Counted from the stretch's first letter, positions 1-5,783 are shown. The stretch is DNA of 5,783 nt from Melioribacteraceae bacterium (GCA_015494845.1 WGAL01000296.1:1-5783), one strand, 5' to 3'. The notes: generated from the letters alone by a model not told the origin. Numbers and translations: made by a program.

Positions 1-16
1 AGTAAGAGGTTGATAA

Positions 17-1927
17 ATGAAATCTTTTTTCAGCATTTTATTTTTAATTGTTGTTTCAATTCAGCTAAACGGACAAGTTTTAGAAATTAATATTTCTCAA
101 AACACAACCTCAGATTCTGTTCTTGCTCAACTTCAAGGCGTTATTTCCGGACCTCTTCCGCCATATAATTCGCATGCTGTTGATATTACGGAGGGAATGC
201 AAGAAATTGGAATTCCGTCTATCCGTAATAACGGATATTTCAACGACGCGCTTGATATGGAAAGTATGTTTAATTGCGGCGGCTCAACTTACCCAAGTTG
301 GAATTGCGACCCGGAAGATACAAATAATTATTATTGGGGCGCGAGCGATACTTTATTCGAAAGCATTATTAACGGCGGTTTTGAGCCGTTTTTTAGGGTT
401 GGAGGCGAGTATCAATGTGAATTCAGACATCACGATTACAGCGGACCGCGCGCTTACGAAGAAGATAATTACATTCGCGCGGCAAAAAGAGTTGTGAACC
501 GTTACCTTCATTGGAACGGTTCGTCTGGTACTTTTACCTATCTCGATTTGTGGACGGAATACCCAAATCCAATGTTTTGGGATAGAACTAACGAAGCGTT
601 TGAAGTTTTTTGGGGAAAATTATTTGACACGCTGAAAACTGCTTATCCGCAACTAAAAGTTGGCGGACCCGGTTATTTATTTACTTTATTTATTGCTAAA
701 GGCAGAACCGACGACCCGCATGTTCAAGAAATGATAAGCTTCCTAAATTATTTGTATGAACACAACATTCATCCCGATTGGATTGGTTGGCATATGTTTC
801 ATTTGGAACCGGCGGATTATTACAGGGCGAACGTGAATATGCGTCATTTGCTTAATGGCGACGATTTGTTCTCTTTCGTCCCTTGGGCGGGAAGCGGTTT
901 CTTCGACAACACGGAATTAATTTGCGACGCTTATAATTTAGGTCAGTACAAAGTTGATTCTCTCGGACAAAATCCTCGCGAAATTCCGCGCGCTGAGTTG
1001 TATAGATACTACAACAAAAAAGAAGGCGCGGCGTTGCTCAGCGGAATTTGGATGAATTTGCAAATGACCGACGCGCAACGAGCGTATTACTACCGCGCAA
1101 ACGACCCTAATTCCAATCCGAATTTGCCTCCAACTGATTCGACTAACGAATTTGGAACAGGATTATTCTGGGGCGATACACTTGGAACGCCAAAAACTAC
1201 CGCGTATGCTTTTAAACTATTTTCATACGTTTACAACAATTATCCGTATTTGTTGACGACGGACGATTTTACAAATTTAGGGATTTCAGATTCTCTGTGG
1301 GTTTTAGCGTCGGAAGACAGAGCGGGGAAGTACGCAATCTTAGTAAGCAATGTTGATTCGGACAGTAGTCATACGTTTAGATTGAACATTAAAGGAATTC
1401 CAGTTGACACGTTGCATTTTATAATTAATGTAAGGAAAATTAACGACAGCGAAAACGGCGAAACAGTTTATCCTCACACGCGTACTAATTTTAGAATTAA
1501 CAGTATGAATGTGATGTTAATAGAATTAGAACCAAAACCAAATTCAGTTGAAGAAGATGAAATTCCGCTCAGATTCAGTCTCGAACAAAATTATCCAAAC
1601 CCATTCAACCCAACAACCAACATAACATACGTCATTGCGAGGAGCGAAGCGACGCGGCAATCTACCGGAAGATCAGCGAACGCTTACAATTCGACAGATT
1701 GCTTCACCCACGACTGCGTCGGGGTTCGCAATGACGGGATAGTTCATGTTTCGCTAAAAATTTACGACGCCCTCGGACGCGAAGTCGCAACACTCGTAAA
1801 TAAAAAACAAACTCCCGGAAAATATTCGGTTCAATTCAATGCATCGAATCTACCGAGCGGAATTTATTTCTACACTTTGCGAGCCGGAGGTTTTGTTCAA
1901 ACGAAAAAAATGATTTTGATGAAATAG
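17..1927 (+). CDS. Secreted GH39-like (clan GH-A) glycoside hydrolase family protein with T9SS sorting domain, copy 1
   Basis: Probable extracellular polysaccharide-acting or polysaccharide-binding protein, 636 aa. Residues 1-19 form a Sec signal peptide (basic start, hydrophobic core, probable cut NG|Q). Residues ~25-420 read as a (beta/alpha)8 barrel of GH39 type: GVISGPLP at 41-48, a strand-4 motif LWTEYPN at 178-184 followed by FW and KLFDTLKTAYPQLKVGGP (compare WNEPN...FW...lkvGGP of GH39), PDWIGWHMF at 253-261 for strand 6, and GLFWGDTLGTPKTTAYAFKLF near 382-402 for the strand 8 end. Residues ~425-505 look like the C-terminal beta domain (WVLASEDRAGKYAILVSN). A T9SS tail covers 525-636. 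Glu181 is the candidate acid/base. The expected strand-7 T-E-W nucleophile is replaced by LICDAYN (301-307), so activity is uncertain. The tail carries a palindromic repeat coding for residues 539-573. The start is preceded by AAGAGG at 5-10. The fold call is by pattern reading only; the substrate is unknown. A non-catalytic binding protein is an alternative. Confidence 0.72.
   Translation: MKSFFSILFLIVVSIQLNGQVLEINISQNTTSDSVLAQLQGVISGPLPPYNSHAVDITEGMQEIGIPSIRNNGYFNDALDMESMFNCGGSTYPSWNCDPEDTNNYYWGASDTLFESIINGGFEPFFRVGGEYQCEFRHHDYSGPRAYEEDNYIRAAKRVVNRYLHWNGSSGTFTYLDLWTEYPNPMFWDRTNEAFEVFWGKLFDTLKTAYPQLKVGGPGYLFTLFIAKGRTDDPHVQEMISFLNYLYEHNIHPDWIGWHMFHLEPADYYRANVNMRHLLNGDDLFSFVPWAGSGFFDNTELICDAYNLGQYKVDSLGQNPREIPRAELYRYYNKKEGAALLSGIWMNLQMTDAQRAYYYRANDPNSNPNLPPTDSTNEFGTGLFWGDTLGTPKTTAYAFKLFSYVYNNYPYLLTTDDFTNLGISDSLWVLASEDRAGKYAILVSNVDSDSSHTFRLNIKGIPVDTLHFIINVRKINDSENGETVYPHTRTNFRINSMNVMLIELEPKPNSVEEDEIPLRFSLEQNYPNPFNPTTNITYVIARSEATRQSTGRSANAYNSTDCFTHDCVGVRNDGIVHVSLKIYDALGREVATLVNKKQTPGKYSVQFNASNLPSGIYFYTLRAGGFVQTKKMILMK
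1630..1736. repeat. Palindromic repeat element inserted in frame in the T9SS tail of gene 1
   Basis: A 107-bp imperfect palindrome. The outer arms CGTCATTGCGA (1630-1640) and TCGCAATGACG (1726-1736) are exact reverse complements, as are the inner ends GCAATCT (1657-1663) and AGATTGC (1696-1702). The 32-bp centre (1664-1695) is not palindromic. Each arm is also a smaller TTGC...GCAA unit; the right arm holds a hairpin CGAC-TGC-GTCG with CCC/GGG flanks (1707-1724). The arms match a recognisable family of dispersed repeats (GTCATTGCGA...GGCAATCT) seen across bacterial genomes; that recognition is from memory, not a search. The element is translated as part of gene 1 (V539 to D573) and contains no stop in that frame. 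It sits between the first tail strand (NITY) and the second (VSLKIYD), where related tails have a loop of only a few residues. Confidence 0.88.
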
Positions 1928-1990
1928 TTTTTGTTAATTTTTAAAAAAATTTTATTATTATGTTAATATTACTAACCGAAAGGAAAAGAT
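1928..1990 (+). promoter_or_regulatory. Intergenic spacer of the paralogue pair: ribosome binding site and weak promoter candidate for gene 2
   Basis: This is a 63-bp, very AT-rich gap. AAAGGA at 1979-1984 lies 6 nt before the ATG at 1991 and fixes that start. A possible promoter is TTGTTA (1931-1936) and TATTAT (1953-1958) with a 16-nt gap: 4/6 and 5/6 matches to sigma70 consensus, which in such AT-rich DNA could be chance. No GC-rich hairpin terminator separates genes 1 and 2, so read-through from gene 1 is likely. The ribosome binding site is well supported; the promoter is weak. Confidence 0.4.
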
Positions 1991-3898
1991 ATGAAAAGGT
2001 TATTTACTTCATTATTTATAATTTGCATCTCAATTCAACTAAGCGCGCAAGTTATTGATGTTAACATTTCGCAAAATACAACCACTGATACCGTAATTGC
2101 GCAATTGCAAGGCGTGATTTCCGGACCGCTTCCGCCGTATAATTCCCACGCTGTTGATATTACGGAAGGAATGCAAGAAATGGAAATTCCTTCTATTCGG
2201 AATAACGATTATTACAACGATGCGCTCGATATGGAGGGAATGTTTAATTGTGGCGGTTCGACTTATCCGAGTTGGAACGGCGACCCTGACGACGAGAATA
2301 ATTACAATTGGGGAGCAAGCGACACTTTGTTCGAAAGCATAATTAACGGCGGTTTTGAACCTTTTTTCCGTATTGGCGGCGAATATGAATGTCAAATTAG
2401 GCATCATGATTACAAAGGTCCAAGACCATACGAAGAGGATAACTACATTCGCGCGGCGAAAAGAGTCGTGAACCGTTATCTTCATTGGAACGATTCGCCC
2501 GGAACGTTTACTTACCTCGATTTGTGGACGGAATATCCGAACACGACTTTTTGGGATAGAACAAATGCCGAGTTCGAAGTTTTTTGGGGAAAATTGTTCG
2601 ACACGCTTAAAACTGCTTATCCGCAACTTAAAATTGGCGGACCGGGTTATTTGTTTACTTTATTTATTGCAAAAGGCAGAACCGACCACCCGCGCGTTCA
2701 AGAAATGATAAGTTTCCTTAATTATTTGTACGAACACAATATTCATCCAGATTGGATTGGTTGGCATTTGTTTCATCTGGAACCGGCGGATTATTACAAG
2801 GCGGGCGTGAATATGCGTCATTTACTAAAAGGCGACGATTTGTTCTCATTCGTCCCATGGGCAGGAAGCGGTTTCTTTGATAATACGGAATTAATTTGTG
2901 ACGCTTATTATTTAAGTAAAGTTAAGGTTGATTCTCTCGGTGAAAATCCTCGCCCGTTGCCGCGTTCCATTCTTTACAAATATTTCAATCGCAAAGAAGG
3001 CGCCGCGTTGCTCAGCGGAATTTGGATGAACTTGCAATTAACCGATACGAAACGAGCTTATTATTATCGTGTAAATGATCCAAGTTCCGACCCGAACCTT
3101 CCTCCAACGGATACATCAAACGGATTTATGAGCGGATTGTTTTGGGGCGATACACTTGGAACGCCAAAAACTACCGCATATGCTTTTAAGTTTTTCTCGT
3201 ACATTTACAACAATTATCCGTATTTGTTGACAACGGACGATTTTACAAATTTGGGAATTTCCGATTCCCTGTGGGTTTTGGCTTCGGAAGACAAAGCCGG
3301 TAAATATGCGGTGTTAGTAAGTAATGTTGATTCCGATAATTATTCCGTTTTCAAATTGCATTTAAACGGCGTTTTGGTCGATACATCGAATTTTATAATT
3401 AACGTAAGAAAAATTAATGACAGCGAAAACGGCGAAACAATTCATCCACATACAAGAACGAATTTCAGAATTAACAGTATGAACGTTATGTTGATTGAAT
3501 TGGAAGAAAAACCTGTCGCCGTTGAAGAAAATGAAGTTCCGTTAAAATTCAGTCTCGAACAAAATTACCCGAATCCGTTTAATCCGACTACTACAATCAG
3601 TTACGTCATTGCGAGAAGCGAAGCGACGCGGCAATCTTTTGGAAGTTCAGCGAACGCTAACAATTCGACGGATTGCCGCGCTCCACTACGTTCCGCTCGC
3701 AATGACAGTGAGATTAATGTTTCGCTAAAAGTTTATGACATCCTCGGGCGCGAAGTTGCAACGCTTGTAAACAAAAAACAATCTCCCGGGAAATATTCGG
3801 TTCAATTCAATGCATCGAATCTACCGAGCGGAATTTATTTTTACACTTTGCGAGCCGGTAGTTTTGTTCAAACAAGGAAAATGATTTTGATGAAGTAA
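1991..3898 (+). CDS. Secreted GH39-like (clan GH-A) glycoside hydrolase family protein with T9SS sorting domain, copy 2
   Basis: Tandem paralogue of gene 1, 635 aa, aligning without a gap through residue 560 at about 83% identity (95 differences in 560, hand count). Signal peptide 1-19 has probable cut SA|Q. The same barrel landmarks are present at the same numbers: GVISGPLP (41-48), LWTEYPN (178-184, candidate acid/base Glu181), IGGP (215-218), PDWIGWHLF (253-261), LICDAYY (301-307) and GLFWGDTLGTPKTTAYAFK (382-400). The C-terminal beta domain spans ~425-505 and the T9SS tail 525-635. Divergence is concentrated in the signal peptide, residues 309-330, 373-381 and 448-466; barrel cores are nearly unchanged, which suggests both copies are under selection. 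Cys97 of gene 1 is Gly here. A palindromic repeat codes for residues 539-572. The start is set by AAAGGA six bases upstream, and a terminator follows the stop. The family assignment carries the same doubt as gene 1: the canonical strand-7 nucleophile is not visible. Confidence 0.72.
   Translation: MKRLFTSLFIICISIQLSAQVIDVNISQNTTTDTVIAQLQGVISGPLPPYNSHAVDITEGMQEMEIPSIRNNDYYNDALDMEGMFNCGGSTYPSWNGDPDDENNYNWGASDTLFESIINGGFEPFFRIGGEYECQIRHHDYKGPRPYEEDNYIRAAKRVVNRYLHWNDSPGTFTYLDLWTEYPNTTFWDRTNAEFEVFWGKLFDTLKTAYPQLKIGGPGYLFTLFIAKGRTDHPRVQEMISFLNYLYEHNIHPDWIGWHLFHLEPADYYKAGVNMRHLLKGDDLFSFVPWAGSGFFDNTELICDAYYLSKVKVDSLGENPRPLPRSILYKYFNRKEGAALLSGIWMNLQLTDTKRAYYYRVNDPSSDPNLPPTDTSNGFMSGLFWGDTLGTPKTTAYAFKFFSYIYNNYPYLLTTDDFTNLGISDSLWVLASEDKAGKYAVLVSNVDSDNYSVFKLHLNGVLVDTSNFIINVRKINDSENGETIHPHTRTNFRINSMNVMLIELEEKPVAVEENEVPLKFSLEQNYPNPFNPTTTISYVIARSEATRQSFGSSANANNSTDCRAPLRSARNDSEINVSLKVYDILGREVATLVNKKQSPGKYSVQFNASNLPSGIYFYTLRAGSFVQTRKMILMK
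3604..3706. repeat. Palindromic repeat element inserted in frame in the T9SS tail of gene 2
   Basis: A 103-bp imperfect palindrome. Outer arms GTCATTGCGAG (3605-3615) and CTCGCAATGAC (3696-3706) are exact reverse complements; so are inner ends CGCGGCAATC (3627-3636) and GATTGCCGCG (3671-3680). The left arm (3604-3637) differs from the gene 1 left arm (1630-1663) by a single base. The centre (3638-3670) is clearly homologous to that of gene 1 (shared TCAGCGAACGCT and ACAATTCGAC). The right arm is a different variant of the repeat family and is 3 bp shorter, which accounts for the one-residue length difference between the two proteins. It is read in the same frame as in gene 1 (VIARSEATRQS ... 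ARND). Confidence 0.88.
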
Positions 3899-3914
3899 AA
3901 TTGGAATGAAACTA

Positions 3915-3960
3915 ATTTAAAACGCGGGACGCAAACCTTGCGTCCCGCATTATTTTAAAT
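3915..3960. terminator. Two-tier hairpin, intrinsic terminator after gene 2 (probably bidirectional)
   Basis: A perfect 11-bp GC-rich stem, GCGGGACGCAA (3924-3934) with TTGCGTCCCGC (3938-3948), closes a 3-nt ACC loop. An outer 8-bp AT stem, ATTTAAAA (3915-3922) with TTTTAAAT (3953-3960), flanks it, with an internal bulge (C3923 opposite ATTA 3949-3952). It begins 16 nt after the gene 2 stop. The T-rich side (ATTATTTT) is present but interrupted; the A-run on the left would serve as the T-tract on the other strand. Position and shape fit a Rho-independent terminator that insulates gene 3 from the paralogue pair. Confidence 0.8.
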
Positions 3961-3982
3961 CCAAAATTTTCTTCCCTAACGC

Positions 3983-4012
3983 TTGACATTTTTCTTTGGA
4001 ATTGCATATAAT
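3983..4012 (+). promoter_or_regulatory. Consensus sigma70-type promoter for gene 3
   Basis: Exact TTGACA (3983-3988) and exact TATAAT (4007-4012) are separated by 18 nt. Transcription would start near 4019-4020, giving a leader of about 32 nt to the ATG at 4052. The promoter lies directly after the terminator of gene 2, so gene 3 is its own transcription unit. A run of nine Ts (4023-4031) falls just after the predicted start point. No operator-like dyad is apparent around the promoter. Confidence 0.8.
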
Positions 4013-4037
4013 GGAATGGGTATTTTTTTTTATTTGC

Positions 4038-4044
4038 AAGGAGG
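4038..4044 (+). promoter_or_regulatory. Strong Shine-Dalgarno sequence of gene 3
   Basis: AAGGAGG ends 7 nt before the ATG at 4052, an ideal spacing. It is better matched than the sites of genes 1 and 2 and, together with the signal peptide directly after it, decides the start of gene 3. A full SD is worth noting because many Bacteroidota genes lack one. Confidence 0.85.
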
Positions 4045-4051
4045 GAGCAAA

Positions 4052-5783
4052 ATGAAAAGATTTATTTTCCTCTGCGGGGTTGCAATTGTAGTGATTACTC
4101 AATTAATTATGGCTCAAAAATCTCTGTCTTCGAGTTCCAAATATTCTCTTAATGAAAAGATTGAGCAAAATACGCCGCTTAAATCAAATCCGGTTGTGCA
4201 AATTCTCGATAAACAAATTTCGGTGGATTATTCCAATAATTGGGTAAACGTTAGCGTTAAAGTTCTTGCATATTCGGAGGCAAACATACAAAGCGTGCAA
4301 TTATTTTTTGATGATTCCCCTTACGATGTTTTATATGATGACGGCGAACACAACGACGGCGCGGCTTCCGATTCTATTTACGGCGGTGAGTTTCTTGTAG
4401 TTTTTCCGGAACAAAGCATTCATTCGTTATATGTTTATGCCACAGATGTTTCGGGTAATGTTACCAGTGAACTTTTAGGCACGGTCGATACAAGAACCTT
4501 TTTCACGGATGAGTTCGCGCTGATTACTAATGGTAATGTTCAGTTCAGGTTCGATAATAAAGGCGTTCTTGCCGATTTTGAACCGCAAGGTTGCGGAATT
4601 TTTTACAGAAACACGTATGACGGGGAAAACGTAATGTATTCCGGCGGTTTTGTTTTAAGCGGATATGCAAACGGCGAACTTTGGGCTAACGGCGTGGCAA
4701 CAACATCGCAAATCGCAGACTATGTTCCTGGCGGTGTTGGTGAAAATAGTCCGAATACGATTTTTTACGTAAAGTCGAGCGACCCGCCGTTTGGCGAAAG
4801 TTGGCAAAATTGGGCGGATGCGGTAAACGCCGGCGCAAGATTTTACGACGGCAACGGCGACGGCGTTTATAATCCGGTTGATTTGAACGGAAACGGAACT
4901 TGGGACGAAAACGAAGACGCTCCGGAAATAAACGGAACAATTACGGCTTGGTGCGTTTACAACGACGGCGTTCCCGCTAACGAAAGATTATTTTCTGATA
5001 TGTCCCCGCTTGGAATTGAAGTAAGACAAACAATTTGGACTGATGCGGAAAATCCCGAATTAAAAAACGTGTTCTTTGTTCGTTATTCGATTTATAATAC
5101 GGGAACGGTTGCGGAAACGCTCGATTCGGTTTATTTCGGAGTATTTACCGACAACGACGTTGGCGAATACAGCAATGATTTTGCCGGAAGCAATCTGGAT
5201 TTATTTACCGGTTACACTTATGATGTTGGTTTAGATGAACAATACTTGTATAATTCACCGGTTGCAATGAAAACACTTTTGAACGTGAAGAAAAATCCGG
5301 TTAATGATATTCCAAATCTTTCTTCATTAAATACGTCTTATATTGGTTACACATCGGCCCACCCGACGCAAGGCGACCCGAGCAATGTGGAAGAGTTGCG
5401 CAATTATATGCTCGGAAAAAATAAACTCGGAGAAGAAATTGATCCGTGTAATTGGGGGACTGGAATAGTTTTGGGTGAAGATTGCTCAACAATTGACGGA
5501 AGTTGGATGTTTTCCGGAAATCCGGTGGATTCGGTAGGTTGGATAAATACTTACGGAAGCGATAAACGTTCAATCTTAAATCTCGGTCCGTTCACAATCG
5601 GAACCGGCGAAAGCGTGGATATTACCGTCGCATATCATTTCAGCAGAGGAACAAGTAGTTTAAATTCGGTAAGTCTCGGTTTGGAAAAGGCGCAATATTT
5701 ACGCGATAATGCGGATTTATTAGATGTAGATAATGAACTCGAAAGCGATAATCCGCAAAATTTTGCGCTGTATCAAAATTACC
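4052..5783 (+). CDS. Large secreted protein with Ig-like N-terminal domain, calcium-loop module and the beginning of a T9SS tail (3' end cut by window)
   Basis: Open from 4052 to the window edge: 577 codons and one base, no stop. Residues 1-21 form a signal peptide (MKRFIF, hydrophobic core, probable cut MA|Q); Cys8 is not in a lipobox. Residues ~48-142 look like an Ig-like beta domain with the hallmark YDDGEHNDG...DSIYGGEF (95-114), as found in secreted-protein domains with a D-D-G-x-x-x-D-G signature. Residues 262-290 carry two calcium-binding loops that share a residue: D266-N268-D270 to D277, then D277-N279-N281-D285 to E288. The body (~295-555) is not a family I can name; it is rich in aromatic and beta-type sequence (FFVRYSIYNTGT, LGPFTIGTGESVDITVAYHF). 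The last residues, NFALYQNY (570-577), are the usual entry into a PNPFNPTT sorting tail, so perhaps 75-80 residues are missing, inferred from the tails of genes 1 and 2. It has its own promoter and terminator-insulated start. Likely surface or released; function unknown. Confidence 0.85.
   Translation, partial: MKRFIFLCGVAIVVITQLIMAQKSLSSSSKYSLNEKIEQNTPLKSNPVVQILDKQISVDYSNNWVNVSVKVLAYSEANIQSVQLFFDDSPYDVLYDDGEHNDGAASDSIYGGEFLVVFPEQSIHSLYVYATDVSGNVTSELLGTVDTRTFFTDEFALITNGNVQFRFDNKGVLADFEPQGCGIFYRNTYDGENVMYSGGFVLSGYANGELWANGVATTSQIADYVPGGVGENSPNTIFYVKSSDPPFGESWQNWADAVNAGARFYDGNGDGVYNPVDLNGNGTWDENEDAPEINGTITAWCVYNDGVPANERLFSDMSPLGIEVRQTIWTDAENPELKNVFFVRYSIYNTGTVAETLDSVYFGVFTDNDVGEYSNDFAGSNLDLFTGYTYDVGLDEQYLYNSPVAMKTLLNVKKNPVNDIPNLSSLNTSYIGYTSAHPTQGDPSNVEELRNYMLGKNKLGEEIDPCNWGTGIVLGEDCSTIDGSWMFSGNPVDSVGWINTYGSDKRSILNLGPFTIGTGESVDITVAYHFSRGTSSLNSVSLGLEKAQYLRDNADLLDVDNELESDNPQNFALYQNY

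Noticed and set aside
123..497. Second-frame + strand ORF of 124 codons inside gene 1, with a shorter counterpart at 2154-2342 in gene 2
   Set aside because: Both are frame shadows: they follow from the conserved codons of the real frame, are of unequal length, and have no supporting start signal.
1630..1736. The palindrome as a CRISPR repeat, attachment site or terminator
   Set aside because: There is no array of regularly spaced repeats, it sits mid-gene with conserved coding sequence following in frame, and there is no T-tract. The family-level repeat reading fits better.
1932..1955. A/T dyad after gene 1 as a terminator
   Set aside because: It is only alternating A and T runs without a GC-rich stem, so it would not form a stable terminator hairpin.
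2039..2626. Open frame of 195 codons on the minus strand within gene 2
   Set aside because: It lies wholly antisense to a conserved, paralogue-supported coding region, has no ribosome binding context, and its translation has no recognisable features.
17..3898. Insertion sequence or transposase activity as the cause of the gene duplication
   Set aside because: No transposase, terminal inverted repeats or target-site duplications flank either copy within the window; simple tandem duplication explains the layout.
4686..4940. Minus-strand ORF of 84 codons, rich in Arg and Pro
   Set aside because: It is antisense to the calcium-loop region of gene 3; the Arg/Pro-rich composition is what repeated GGC/GAC/AAC codons give in reverse.
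5301..5573. Minus-strand ORF of 90 codons
   Set aside because: It is antisense to the body of gene 3, which stays open without a stop across the whole region.

Overview
The window looks like chromosomal DNA of an FCB-group bacterium, most likely from the Ignavibacteria/Chlorobiota side of Bacteroidota. The evidence is moderately AT-rich DNA, three adjacent secreted proteins with Sec signal peptides, and complete type IX secretion (T9SS) sorting tails of the form NYPNPFNPTT ... LGREVATLVN ... LPSGIYFYTLRAG ... KMILMK on two of them. The third protein runs off the window just as the same kind of tail begins (NFALYQNY). The taxon is an inference from tail style, not from a marker gene.

Layout: everything is on the + strand. 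Genes 1 (17-1927, 636 aa) and 2 (1991-3898, 635 aa) are a tandem duplication, about 83% identical in protein by hand count. They are separated by a 63-bp AT-rich spacer with a good Shine-Dalgarno sequence and at best a weak promoter, so they may be co-transcribed. Both read as secreted clan GH-A (GH39-like) (beta/alpha)8 proteins with a C-terminal beta domain and a T9SS tail. The acid/base region is recognisable (LWTEYPN), but the usual nucleophile motif on strand 7 is not. A strong two-tier hairpin terminator (3915-3960) follows gene 2. An exact TTGACA-N18-TATAAT promoter (3983-4012) and a strong ribosome binding site then drive gene 3 (4052 to beyond 5783). Gene 3 is a large secreted protein with an N-terminal Ig-like domain, a calcium-loop module and an unrecognised body.

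The most notable signal is a ~105-bp genomic palindromic repeat (arms beginning GTCATTGCGA and ending TCGCAATGAC) embedded in frame inside the T9SS sorting domain of both paralogues. It adds about 35 residues (starting VIARSEATRQS) to a loop that is normally only a few residues long. The left arm and centre are homologous in the two genes, but the right arms are different variants of the repeat family, differing by exactly one codon and both keeping the frame. This resembles the protein-inserted palindromic elements known from Rickettsia, here placed in a secretion signal domain.

The genes share a destination (outer membrane export and surface attachment or release by T9SS) rather than a visible pathway. 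Genes 1 and 2 probably act on, or bind, a polysaccharide. The role of gene 3 cannot be read from the sequence.
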